A stretch of 64,000 nucleotides of DNA from an alpha proteobacterium SCGC AAA028-C07 (lineage in GTDB: Bacteria; Pseudomonadota; Alphaproteobacteria; Pelagibacterales; Pelagibacteraceae), in assembly GCA_000419465.1 (NCBI GenBank), contig ATTB01000001.1:124001-188000 (forward strand), written 5' to 3'. Position numbers and translations under genes: made by a program. Positions 36,874-45,892 of the stretch are shown here, one piece after another (position 1 is the stretch's first letter; each line of letters begins with the position of its first letter). The notes below the pieces were generated by a model. It saw only the letters and a list, made by a program, of their open reading frames with translations. It ran no database searches and had not been told where the DNA came from.

Positions 36874-38328
36874 ATGGAAATCCCCGAAGCATTAACTTTT
36901 GATGATGTCTTGCTCGAACCAAGGCATTCTTCTGTTCTACCTAAAGAGACCATAGTTTCTACTCAATTATCATCATCCGTATCACTTGGAATACCTCTTA
37001 TTGCTTCTGCAATGGATACAGTTTCAGAATACAAATTGGCAATAGCTATGGCTCAATCAGGTGGAATGGCATGTATTCATAAAAATATGACTATAGAAGA
37101 ACAGGCCAATCAAATTAAATTAGTTAAAAGATTTGAATCTGGGATGGTTATTGATCCTATTACGATTGATGCTGAAGCCTCTTTGTTTGAAGCAACAGAG
37201 TTAATGAAAAATCATAAAATATCAGGAATCTTAGTTGTTAATAAAAATCTTAAATTAGTTGGAATTTTAACTAATCGAGACGTTAGATTTGTAAATGATA
37301 AAAAAATTAAAGTTAAAGATTTAATGACTAAAGAACTGGTTACTGCAAAAGTTGGAACATCATTAACTGAAGCAAAAAAAATTTTATTTAAAAACAAAAT
37401 AGAAAAATTAATCATTGTAGATAATAATTTTAAATGCAAAGGCCTTATTACTGTCAAAGATATTCAGAAATCACAGATTTATCCAGAGGCAGCTAAAGAT
37501 AAAAAAGGATCATTGGTAGTCGCTGCCGCGGTTGGAACTGGAGAAGAAAGCTTTCAAAGAGCAGAACAGTTAGCAGAAGCTGGGGCAGATGTAATTGTTT
37601 TAGATACAGCTCATGGGCATTCAGTTTCTGTTTTAAAAACATTAGAGAGAATTAAAAAAAATATTAAGACAACGATAATAGCCGGAAATATAGCTACAGC
37701 TGAAGGAGCAAAAGCATTGGTTGATCATGGGGCTGATGCAGTAAAAGTGGGTATAGGACCAGGATCAATTTGTACTACAAGAATTGTTGCTGGTGTAGGT
37801 GTGCCACAATTTACAGCAATATATAATGTTGTAAAATCAATAAAGAATAAAAAAATTAAAATAATAGCTGATGGTGGAATAAGATATTCTGGTGATATTG
37901 CTAAAGCCATAGGTGCAGGAGCGGATGCCGTAATGATAGGATCACTTTTTGCAGGGACAGAAGAAAGCCCAGGAGAAGTTTTTTATTACCAAGGCAGAAG
38001 TTATAAATCTTATCGAGGAATGGGCTCTATAGGAGCGATGTCGAGAGGATCCGCCGATAGATATTTTCAACAAGAAATTAACGATTCATTAAAACTGGTT
38101 CCAGAGGGAATTGAAGGTAGAGTTCCTTATAAAGGACCTGTGAGAGCAGTTATTCACCAACTTATTGGAGGATTAAAAGCTTCAATGGGCTATGTTGGAG
38201 CTAAAAATATTTTAGAGTTAAAGAAAAAAGCAAAATTTGTTAAAATTACAAATTCAGGATTAAAGGAAAGCCATGTACACGATATACAAATTACAAAGCA
38301 GTCACCTAATTATCCTTTTGAAAGTTAA
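36874..38328 (+). CDS. guaB: Inosine-5'-monophosphate dehydrogenase
   Basis: The 484-residue enzyme oxidises IMP to XMP, committing purines to [22 protein letters not shown] is the typical start, two CBS domains lie at about 90-205, and [18 protein letters not shown] carries the catalytic cysteine. [28 protein letters not shown] follows. guaA, the next enzyme in the route, is one gene downstream, separated by a small TPR protein gene. Confidence 0.98.
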   Translation: MEIPEALTFDDVLLEPRHSSVLPKETIVSTQLSSSVSLGIPLIASAMDTVSEYKLAIAMAQSGGMACIHKNMTIEEQANQIKLVKRFESGMVIDPITIDAEASLFEATELMKNHKISGILVVNKNLKLVGILTNRDVRFVNDKKIKVKDLMTKELVTAKVGTSLTEAKKILFKNKIEKLIIVDNNFKCKGLITVKDIQKSQIYPEAAKDKKGSLVVAAAVGTGEESFQRAEQLAEAGADVIVLDTAHGHSVSVLKTLERIKKNIKTTIIAGNIATAEGAKALVDHGADAVKVGIGPGSICTTRIVAGVGVPQFTAIYNVVKSIKNKKIKIIADGGIRYSGDIAKAIGAGADAVMIGSLFAGTEESPGEVFYYQGRSYKSYRGMGSIGAMSRGSADRYFQQEINDSLKLVPEGIEGRVPYKGPVRAVIHQLIGGLKASMGYVGAKNILELKKKAKFVKITNSGLKESHVHDIQITKQSPNYPFES

Positions 38329-38330
38329 TT

Positions 38331-38759
38331 ATGAAAAAATATTTTAAATATTTTTTATCAATATTTTTTTGCTCATTAGCCTTAAAAAGTTATTCTGCAA
38401 ATCTTGATTATTTTAATCAAGGTATGAAGTTTTTTAATCAAAATGATTATAAAGAGGCAAAATATTACTTTGAAAAAGATATTGTATTTAATACCAAGAA
38501 CGAGAAATCATATTTACACTTATCAAAAATTTCAGCGTTTAATAAAGATAATAACCAACAAAAAAATTATTTAGATACAGTTTTAGTTTTAAATCCAAAA
38601 AATGAAGAGGCTTTATATTTAAAAATCTTACTAAATATTGAGGAGGGTGATTTCAAGAAGGCCCAAGAAAGTAATTTAGTTTTCTCAAAAGTATGTAAAG
38701 AATTATGTTCGAAGAAGAACGATTTATCGAAAATGATAATAATCGATAAGAAACAATGA
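38331..38759 (+). CDS. Secreted TPR-repeat protein, 142 aa
   Basis: The protein has a signal peptide (two lysines, hydrophobic 5-20, likely cleavage near SYSA at 20-23) and then about three TPR-like helical pairs: [34 protein letters not shown]..., and [19 protein letters not shown]. It should sit in the periplasm as a protein-binding adaptor. It lies 2 bases after guaB, and its stop overlaps the guaA start (ATGA), although nothing links it to purine metabolism. Two cysteines near the end could form a disulfide. No specific family recognised. Confidence 0.75.
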   Translation: MKKYFKYFLSIFFCSLALKSYSANLDYFNQGMKFFNQNDYKEAKYYFEKDIVFNTKNEKSYLHLSKISAFNKDNNQQKNYLDTVLVLNPKNEEALYLKILLNIEEGDFKKAQESNLVFSKVCKELCSKKNDLSKMIIIDKKQ

Positions 38760-40318
38760 AAGATATTTCGTATACAGATAAAATAGTAATAATAGATTTC
38801 GGATCACAAACTACACAACTTATTGCTCGAAGAATTAGAGAGTTGGGCGTCTATTGTGAAATTATTAGTTGTTATAAAACTAAAGATTTAAGAAATGAAT
38901 TTAATTTAAAAGGAATTATTTTATCGGGCGGTCCTTTATCAATTACTAAAACGTCATACTTAGGAATTTCAAAACAAATATTAAATTTTAACAAACCTAT
39001 TCTAGGTATCTGTTACGGACATCAATTGTTAGCCAAAGAATTTGGTGGCATTGTTAAAAATTACAAAAAGAGTGAATTTGGAAGATGTGATATTTTTAGT
39101 AACAAAAATTCAATTTTAACAAAAGATTTTTTTAATAAAGATAAAAAAACGCAAGTATGGATGAATCATACCGACGTAGTAACAAAAATACCCAAGGGTT
39201 TTCAAGGAGTTGCCTCAAGTGAAGATTATAAATATACGATTATACAAAATCTAAGTAAAAAAATATTTGGAATTCAATTTCATCCAGAAGTAATTCATAC
39301 TATTAACGGTAATATTTTATTTAAGAATTTTTTATTTAATATTTGTAAATTAAAGAAAAATTGGAATTCTAAAAATCAAATAAATTATTTAATTAAAAAT
39401 ATTAAAACAGAGGTTGGTGATCAGAATATTTTATGTGCTTTATCCGGCGGCGTTGATAGCAGTGTTTTAGCTGCCTTACTATACAAGGCCATTGGAAAAA
39501 AATTGCATTGTTTTTTCATAAACACAGGACTGTTAAGAAAAAATGAAGAATTAGAAGTAATTAATGTTTTTAGAAAAAATTATAAAGTAAAATTAAATTA
39601 TGTAGATGCCTCTTCAATTTTTTTAAATGCTCTAAGAAATGTTACTGATCCCGAAACCAAAAGAAAAATTATTGGCAAAATTTTTATAAAAATTTTTGAA
39701 AGAGAATCTAAAAAATTTAAAAAAATTAAATATTTAGCACAAGGAACTTTATACCCCGATGTTATTGAGAGCCAAAGCCATCATGGCGGACCTTCCTCTG
39801 TAATCAAATCGCATCATAATGTTGGAGGTTTGCCCAAAAAAATGAAATTCAAATTAATTGAACCTTTTAGGGAGCTATTTAAAGATGAGGTGCGAAAAAT
39901 AGGTCTTAGCCTAAAGTTATCCAAAGAAATCATCTTTAGACATCCTTTTCCAGGTCCTGGTTTAGCAATTAGAATTCCTGGCAAAGTTGATAAAATTAAA
40001 GTTAAAATTTTACAAGAGGCCGATATTATTTTCATTAATGAGTTAAAAAAAAGAAATCTTTATAAGAAGATTTGGCAAGCCTTTACTGTGCTTTTACCAG
40101 TAAAAACGGTAGGCGTGATGGGAGATTCTAAGACATATGAATTTGTCTGTTCATTAAGAGCAGTTACTTCGCAAGACGGAATGACGGCTGATTTTTACAA
40201 TTTTAAAAATAGAGATTTAGCAGAAATTTCTAATAAAATTATCAACAATGTAAAGGGCATTAATAGAGTTGTTTATGATATTACTTCAAAACCACCAGCA
40301 ACAATTGAATGGGAGTAA
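38756..40318 (+). CDS. guaA: GMP synthase (glutamine-hydrolysing)
   Basis: The 520-residue enzyme makes GMP from XMP, ATP and glutamine. The amidotransferase part has [15 protein letters not shown] with the nucleophilic cysteine and FHPEV for the catalytic triad. The ATP pyrophosphatase part has [15 protein letters not shown]. The dimerisation domain contains [13 protein letters not shown] and ends [13 protein letters not shown], the invariant GuaA C-terminus. It overlaps the TPR gene by four bases. Confidence 0.98.
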   Translation: MKDISYTDKIVIIDFGSQTTQLIARRIRELGVYCEIISCYKTKDLRNEFNLKGIILSGGPLSITKTSYLGISKQILNFNKPILGICYGHQLLAKEFGGIVKNYKKSEFGRCDIFSNKNSILTKDFFNKDKKTQVWMNHTDVVTKIPKGFQGVASSEDYKYTIIQNLSKKIFGIQFHPEVIHTINGNILFKNFLFNICKLKKNWNSKNQINYLIKNIKTEVGDQNILCALSGGVDSSVLAALLYKAIGKKLHCFFINTGLLRKNEELEVINVFRKNYKVKLNYVDASSIFLNALRNVTDPETKRKIIGKIFIKIFERESKKFKKIKYLAQGTLYPDVIESQSHHGGPSSVIKSHHNVGGLPKKMKFKLIEPFRELFKDEVRKIGLSLKLSKEIIFRHPFPGPGLAIRIPGKVDKIKVKILQEADIIFINELKKRNLYKKIWQAFTVLLPVKTVGVMGDSKTYEFVCSLRAVTSQDGMTADFYNFKNRDLAEISNKIINNVKGINRVVYDITSKPPATIEWE

Positions 40319-40323
40319 GATTT

Positions 40324-41124
40324 GTGAAAAAAAAATTATCAGTAAATAATATTAAACTAAAAAAATTTATAAAACCGCTAGTTTGTTTAACAGCATATAC
40401 AACGCCAATGGCTGAAATTTTGGATAAATATTGTGATGTAATTCTAGTAGGAGATTCATTAGGCATGGTGTTGCATGGAATGAAATCCACAAGAGAAGTT
40501 ACATTAGATATGATGATCATGCATGGCAAAGCAGTAAGCAGAGGAGTTAGCAATAGTTTACTAGTTGTAGATATGCCAATTGGAACTTATGAAAAAAATC
40601 CTAAGATCGCATTAAAGAATGCAAAAAAAATTATGAAAGAAACAAATTGCGATGCTGTTAAAGTTGAAGGGGGTGTTAAGGTTTATAAAACTATAAAATA
40701 TTTAGTTGATAATAATATACCAGTTATGGGCCATGTAGGTTTGTTGCCACAAAGTGTAAGGAAAAAATCAGATTATCGAGTTAAAGGAAAAAATAATTTA
40801 AGTTTTAATCAAATTATAAAAGATTCTATTTTTATAGAAAAAGCAGGAGCTTTTTCAGTGGTTGTGGAATGTGTTATTAAAGATTTAGCAGATAAGATTA
40901 ATCAAAGTATAAAAATTCCAACTATAGGAATAGGTGCATCAAATAAATGTGATGGCCAAATTTTAGTTACAGAAGATCTTCTAGGATTTTCGGAAAAGCC
41001 TCCTAAATTTGTTAGAATGTATGATAATTTTAAGGAAAGAACTGAGATTTGTATAAAAAAATTTGTAAAAGATTTAAAAAATAATAATTTTCCAAATATA
41101 AAAAATATGTATCAAATTTCATGA
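40324..41124 (+). CDS. panB: 3-methyl-2-oxobutanoate hydroxymethyltransferase, GTG start preferred
   Basis: The 266-residue enzyme forms ketopantoate in pantothenate synthesis. It shows ICLTAYT-like VCLTAYTTPMA, VILVGDSLGMVLHGM with a metal-binding aspartate, AVKVEGG, and MGHVGLLPQSV. The frame also has an ATG at 40309 inside guaA, but GGGAG at 40311-40315 is well spaced from the GTG at 40324 and gives the usual N-terminus. panC is not adjacent. Confidence 0.94.
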   Translation: MKKKLSVNNIKLKKFIKPLVCLTAYTTPMAEILDKYCDVILVGDSLGMVLHGMKSTREVTLDMMIMHGKAVSRGVSNSLLVVDMPIGTYEKNPKIALKNAKKIMKETNCDAVKVEGGVKVYKTIKYLVDNNIPVMGHVGLLPQSVRKKSDYRVKGKNNLSFNQIIKDSIFIEKAGAFSVVVECVIKDLADKINQSIKIPTIGIGASNKCDGQILVTEDLLGFSEKPPKFVRMYDNFKERTEICIKKFVKDLKNNNFPNIKNMYQIS

Positions 41125-41753
41125 ATCAAATTTTTAACGAAATAGACGAAGATTTAAAACAAGATAGATTTATAAATTTTTTTAAAAAATATAAATTTAT
41201 AATTACAATTTTCCTTTCTTTATTTGTTTTAACAATTGTTTTTGCAGTTAGTAAAAATATTATTTTCGAAAATAGAGCAAAAAAATATACGCAAGAATAT
41301 GTAGTAATTTTAAGCCTTATTAATGATAAAAAAATAGATGAAGCTAAAAAAAGACTAGAAATTTTAAAAGATTCTAAAATTAATCTACACAAAGTATTAG
41401 CAATTTCCAAATTACTGGCGTTATCGAAAGAAAATAAAAATGAACAAATTTCAATTTTAGATTATGCAATTAAGTCCAATATAGAGAAAAATGATAAAGA
41501 TTTATTTAAAATTAAGAAAGCATTGTTAGCTTTTGATAACTTAGATGAACAGCAATTTTTAAATTTATTAAATCCAGGTGATTTTAAAAATTCTCCATGG
41601 AGAGTTTTGTCATTAGAAATATTAGGTGATTTTTATTTAAGTAAAGGACAAAAAATTAAAGCAAAAGATATTTATGATCAAGCATTTAAAATTTCAGATA
41701 TACCTGAAATTTTTAAAAAAGATCTTGAAAAAAAAATTAAAGAAATAAAATAA
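41121..41753 (+). CDS. YfgM-like single-pass membrane protein with periplasmic TPR domain
   Basis: The 210-residue protein has a charged N-terminus (EIDEDLKQDRFINFFKKYK), one membrane helix (about 28-46) and a helical tail with weak TPR pattern, closing DFYLSKGQKIKAKDIYDQAF. This is the layout of YfgM, a partner of the Sec translocon and periplasmic chaperones. In E. coli the order is yfgM-bamB-der, and here bamB and der follow directly, which strongly supports the call. It overlaps panB by four bases. Confidence 0.82.
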   Translation: MNQIFNEIDEDLKQDRFINFFKKYKFIITIFLSLFVLTIVFAVSKNIIFENRAKKYTQEYVVILSLINDKKIDEAKKRLEILKDSKINLHKVLAISKLLALSKENKNEQISILDYAIKSNIEKNDKDLFKIKKALLAFDNLDEQQFLNLLNPGDFKNSPWRVLSLEILGDFYLSKGQKIKAKDIYDQAFKISDIPEIFKKDLEKKIKEIK

Positions 41754-43052
41754 ATGAAATTATTTTTAATATTTTTATCTCTATTTATTTTTTCTTGTTC
41801 AATTGATAAAGATAAAAAAGTAGACCTTGAGATCTTCAAGAAACAAGGTGAGAAAATAAATGTTTTTGAAGCAAATAATGTTTTTGACAAGGAGGTTGAT
41901 TCCAGAATCGTATTGCAATTAAATCAACCTCAGATTAATAAAAAATGGTCATATGAGCATTTTTCCTCCAGTAATTTTTATGATCATTTAGTTTATGAAG
42001 GTAAATTTCAGGATATTTTTAAAAAGAATATAGGTGATTACATAAATAAAAATAATGACAGCGGGTCATTATTAGTATTTGAAAATTTTGTTTTTTTTAG
42101 CGATGAGAAAGGTAAAATTTATAAATTTGATACGAACGGTCAGAAAATAATTTGGGAACTAAAAATATATGAAAGTTCTTATAATAATTATCCAAAAAAT
42201 ATAGCATTATTTTTAAATGATGATGTTTTATTTGCAGCTGACAACTTAGGATTTATTTATTCAATTGATGTTCAGACTGGAAAAACTATTTGGCAACAAA
42301 ATTACGGCATCCCGTTTTCATCACATCTTAATTTTCATAAAGGGATTTTGTATGTTGTAAATCAAAACAGTCGTCTTTATGCTTTTAATCCATTAGATGG
42401 TCAAAAAATCTGGAGCTTTGAATCTCTGTCCGGTTTAATAAAACCATCTAGATCTAGTAATATTTCATTACATGATAATAAATTATTATTCTCCAATGAC
42501 GTTGGAGATATCACCGCTATTGATTTAAATCAGCAAGTTATTACTTGGACAAAAAATATTTTATCTCAAAATAGTATTTCTAATAATTTAGTATTTAAAA
42601 TTTCTAATATTCTAATTGATAAAAAAGATGTTTATGTTTCTTCTAATAGTGGAGATCTGTTTAATTTGAATCTGGAAACAGGAGAAATAAAATGGTCCCA
42701 AAAATTATCTTCAATTCAGAACCATATTAGCTCAGATAAATATTTATTTGTCCTAACAGAAAATGGATTTGTTATTGCTTTTAATAAGATAAATGGAACT
42801 ATTTTGTGGTCTTTAAATCTCACTAAGTTTTCTAAAAATAATAAAACCAGTCTAGATTATTATGGATTATTATTAGCTTCTAATAATTTATATGCAACAT
42901 CATCAAATGGCGATATTTACAAAATATCAGCAAACGACGGAAAGTATATCTCTCACAAAAAAATTAACAATGACTTATCAAGAGCACCAATTATTGTTGA
43001 TAATAAATTGTTAATCCTTAATCGTTCTTCAGAATTAATAATACTTAATTAA
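41754..43052 (+). CDS. bamB: Outer membrane protein assembly factor BamB (lipoprotein, beta-propeller)
   Basis: The 432-residue lipoprotein has a short signal peptide ending in the lipobox IFSC (Cys15). A series of PQQ-like propeller blades follows, each with a G-x-x-x-W core: GQKIIWELK, GKTIWQQNY, GQKIWSFES, GEIKWSQKL, GTILWSLNL. It scaffolds BamA in the outer-membrane protein insertion machine. Its position behind the YfgM-like gene and before der copies the E. coli order. The stop overlaps the der start (TAATG). Confidence 0.92.
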   Translation: MKLFLIFLSLFIFSCSIDKDKKVDLEIFKKQGEKINVFEANNVFDKEVDSRIVLQLNQPQINKKWSYEHFSSSNFYDHLVYEGKFQDIFKKNIGDYINKNNDSGSLLVFENFVFFSDEKGKIYKFDTNGQKIIWELKIYESSYNNYPKNIALFLNDDVLFAADNLGFIYSIDVQTGKTIWQQNYGIPFSSHLNFHKGILYVVNQNSRLYAFNPLDGQKIWSFESLSGLIKPSRSSNISLHDNKLLFSNDVGDITAIDLNQQVITWTKNILSQNSISNNLVFKISNILIDKKDVYVSSNSGDLFNLNLETGEIKWSQKLSSIQNHISSDKYLFVLTENGFVIAFNKINGTILWSLNLTKFSKNNKTSLDYYGLLLASNNLYATSSNGDIYKISANDGKYISHKKINNDLSRAPIIVDNKLLILNRSSELIILN

Positions 43053-43885
43053 TGGATAAAATATCATCAGGAGTTATTACTCTTGCAATAGTAGGAAAGC
43101 CTAATGTAGGAAAATCTACTTTTTTTAACAAAATTTTAAATAAAGATTTATCTCCTGTTAGTGAAATTCCAGGAACAACCAAAGATCTTTTTATAGATAA
43201 CATATCTTATAAAAATAGAATTTTTAAATTAATTGACTCCGGAGGATTAAAAAGAAAAGGGAAGTCAAAATCTGATGATCAACAATATATTACAAAAGAA
43301 AGTTTAAAAGCTATTTATCTGGCAGACGTTGTTTTGTTTATGATTGAAGCAGATAAAGAGTTTACAAAAACTGACAAGCAAATTTGTAGATTGGTATTAG
43401 ATAAAGGCAAAGGCCTAATTTTCGTCATTAACAAAATTGATTTAGTTGATGAACTTAAAAAAATTAAAAATGAATATATTTATTATATAAAAAATCTATT
43501 TTCCGACGCTTTATTAACTGATCCATTTAGCATTTGTTCTTTAAAATTAGATTTTCCAAAAAAAATATTTGATGAAGTTATTAGCATACATTCTCGTTTA
43601 AGAAAAAATTATGATAATAAAGATTTAAATCAAGCCTTGCAGGAGGCAATAAATAAGAACAAAATACCTGTATATTCAAGATTTCGTCCAAAAATAAAAT
43701 ATATTAAACAAGTAAGCACTAGACCGATTATCTTTAAGATTTTTGGAAACCAAGCCAATAAACTTTCATTAGATTATCAAAAATATTTAGCAAAAAGCTT
43801 AAGTAAAAAATTTAATATTAAAGGTTTTAAAATTTTTTTAAGGTTTGTTAGTGCGGAAAATCCCTTTAAATCTAAAAAATATTAA
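43052..43885 (+). CDS. der: Der/EngA ribosome-assembly GTPase, shortened to one G domain plus KH-like domain
   Basis: The 277-residue protein has one GTPase domain: GKPNVGKS (15-22), PGTTKD (40-45), DSGG (62-65), NKID (127-130). A KH-like end (RPKIKYIKQVSTRPIIFKIFGN, then KIFLRFVSAENPFKSKKY) follows. Normal Der has two G domains and about 440-490 residues. The GLKRKGK stretch after G3 and the attached KH domain align it with the second G domain, so the first is missing. bamB ends at the start codon, so the lost part is not upstream. The G5 SAL motif is poorly kept. It should bind 50S precursors. Confidence 0.85.
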   Translation: MDKISSGVITLAIVGKPNVGKSTFFNKILNKDLSPVSEIPGTTKDLFIDNISYKNRIFKLIDSGGLKRKGKSKSDDQQYITKESLKAIYLADVVLFMIEADKEFTKTDKQICRLVLDKGKGLIFVINKIDLVDELKKIKNEYIYYIKNLFSDALLTDPFSICSLKLDFPKKIFDEVISIHSRLRKNYDNKDLNQALQEAINKNKIPVYSRFRPKIKYIKQVSTRPIIFKIFGNQANKLSLDYQKYLAKSLSKKFNIKGFKIFLRFVSAENPFKSKKY

Positions 43886-43886
43886 A

Positions 43887-45338
43887 CTATCTAATATTAC
43901 TTAGCAGAGATAATTGATTGTCTTTTACACTTCTATTTGACTGATCAAGAGGAGGTATTGGATAATCTCCTGTAAAATAATGATCCGTAAATTCTGGACT
44001 TGCATTGTTACGTTTTTCGTAACCCATCGCTTTGTAAATACCATCTATAGATAAGAATTTTAAAGTTTTAACACCAATATACTTAGTCATTTCATCTAAC
44101 GACATATTAGAAGCTAAAAGCTGATCTTTATCTGGGGTATCAATTCCATAGTAGTCTGGGTACATGATAGGAGGGCAAGATATTCTCATATGCACTTCTT
44201 TTGCCCCAGCATCATACATCATCTGAACTATTTTTTTAGACGTATTTCCTCTTACTATTGAATCGTCTATTAAAATTATTCTTTTATTTTTAACCAAAGA
44301 TGAGTTTGGATTATGTTTTAATTTAACACCTAATTGTCGAATTTGTTGCGTAGGCTCAATGAAGGTTCTTCCTACATAATGATTTCTTATTAATCCTAAT
44401 TCAAAAGGAATTTTAGATTCTCTTGAATATCCTATTGCAGCAGGGACACCAGAATCAGGAACTGCAGAAACTATATCGGCATCTACATGAGATTCTTTTG
44501 CTAATTGTTCGCCGAAATTTTTTCTAAATTCATAAACACTTTTTCCAGACATTAAACTGTCTGGTCTTGCAAAATATATATATTCAAATATACACGGACG
44601 TGCTTTCATTTTAGGAAATGGTTTAATACTTTCTACTCCATCATTTGTAATAATTACAATTTCTCCATTTTCGATTTCACGAACAAAAGTGGCTCCAATA
44701 ATATCTAATGCACATGTTTCAGAGGCAAGGACATATGATTTTTTTAATTTACCAAGCACTAAAGGTCTTATTCCAAATGGATCTCTTACGCCGATTAACT
44801 TTTTATTTGTTAACATAACAAGGGCATACCCACCTTGTATTTGAAACAAAGCGTCTATTATTTTATCGATAGTTTTTAATCTTTTTGAACGAGCTATTAA
44901 CTGAACTATTGTTTCTGTGTCAGATGTGGTTTGAAATATAGCTCCATCTTTAATCATCTTTTCTCTTAACATTATTGAATTAGTAAGATTTCCATTATGT
45001 GCGATGCTAATTCCACCAGTATATAGATCCGCAAAGAAAGGCTGTATATTTCTTAAAACAGGCGCTCCAGTCGTAGAATAACGATTATGACCTATCGCAA
45101 AATTTCCTGGAAGTTTTTCGATAGTAGTTTCTTTTGTGAAGTTGTCACCGACCAGTCCTAATCTTCTTTCAGAAAAATAATTTTTACCATCGTACGAAAC
45201 AATACCGCAAGATTCTTGACCTCGATGTTGCAAAGAATGCAACCCTAAAGCAGTTAAGGCAGAAGCATCAATATGATCGAAAATTCCAAAAACTCCACAC
45301 TCTTCTTTTAGTTTGTCAGAGTTTAGATCAATTAACAT
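43887..45338 (-). CDS. purF: Amidophosphoribosyltransferase
   Basis: The 483-residue enzyme starts purine synthesis by making phosphoribosylamine from PRPP and glutamine. A short propeptide precedes EECGVFGIF, where Cys14 becomes the N-terminal nucleophile. HSLQHRGQES, GHNRYSTTG and the PRPP motif IILIDDSIVRGNTS are present. The cysteine ligands of the Bacillus-type Fe-S cluster are absent, for example MYPDYYGID instead of a Cys-bearing version. It ends the rpsF-to-purF block, following cvpA by 5 bases. Confidence 0.97.
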   Translation of the reverse strand: MLIDLNSDKLKEECGVFGIFDHIDASALTALGLHSLQHRGQESCGIVSYDGKNYFSERRLGLVGDNFTKETTIEKLPGNFAIGHNRYSTTGAPVLRNIQPFFADLYTGGISIAHNGNLTNSIMLREKMIKDGAIFQTTSDTETIVQLIARSKRLKTIDKIIDALFQIQGGYALVMLTNKKLIGVRDPFGIRPLVLGKLKKSYVLASETCALDIIGATFVREIENGEIVIITNDGVESIKPFPKMKARPCIFEYIYFARPDSLMSGKSVYEFRKNFGEQLAKESHVDADIVSAVPDSGVPAAIGYSRESKIPFELGLIRNHYVGRTFIEPTQQIRQLGVKLKHNPNSSLVKNKRIILIDDSIVRGNTSKKIVQMMYDAGAKEVHMRISCPPIMYPDYYGIDTPDKDQLLASNMSLDEMTKYIGVKTLKFLSIDGIYKAMGYEKRNNASPEFTDHYFTGDYPIPPLDQSNRSVKDNQLSLLSNIR

Positions 45339-45343
45339 AAAAA

Positions 45344-45892
45344 TTATTTTTTTAATTTCTTTTTTGTCTCATCGATGTATTCGTCACTAAATAGAATTTT
45401 TTCGTCAAACAATTTTCGTCCATATTCAATAGCATTATAAGAAGAGCCGTTTTTGAGATAGGCAGGCCACTTGTCATATAGGTATATATAATTAGATAGA
45501 CTCAGTATTATAACACAATAAAAGTACCCCGTAATCCCTCCAAAAATAAAACCAAATAATTTATCAATTCCTCCTAAACCGGCCCATTTTAAAGATTTTC
45601 CCATCGCTTTACCCAAGACTATAATTAAGAATAGGCTTAATAAAAACACAGTTACGCCAGCTACTGTTCGAGCTGTCGATTCATTTTCAATTATTTCACT
45701 AACATAAGGCAGAGCATATGGAATTGAAAATTTTGCTATTATAAAAGCAATGATCCATTTTAAAAAATAAATCAAACTCAATACAAAACCTTTTTTAAGT
45801 GAAGATATTAAATTAAAAAGAATGATTATAGCTACGATGATATCAAATATATTAATTTTGCTGGACTGAAAAAAATTTATAAAATTATCCAT
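45344..45892 (-). CDS. cvpA: CvpA family membrane protein
   Basis: The 182-residue protein has four membrane helices and the CvpA pattern: NIFDIIVAIIILFNLISSLKKGFV at the start, GKAMGKSLKWAGLGGIDKLFGFIFGGITGYF in the middle. The family is named for colicin V production; its cellular role is linked to envelope homeostasis but is not settled. The gene lies directly before purF, as in most proteobacteria, and overlaps the exporter gene by 8 bases. Confidence 0.93.
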   Translation of the reverse strand: MDNFINFFQSSKINIFDIIVAIIILFNLISSLKKGFVLSLIYFLKWIIAFIIAKFSIPYALPYVSEIIENESTARTVAGVTVFLLSLFLIIVLGKAMGKSLKWAGLGGIDKLFGFIFGGITGYFYCVIILSLSNYIYLYDKWPAYLKNGSSYNAIEYGRKLFDEKILFSDEYIDETKKKLKK

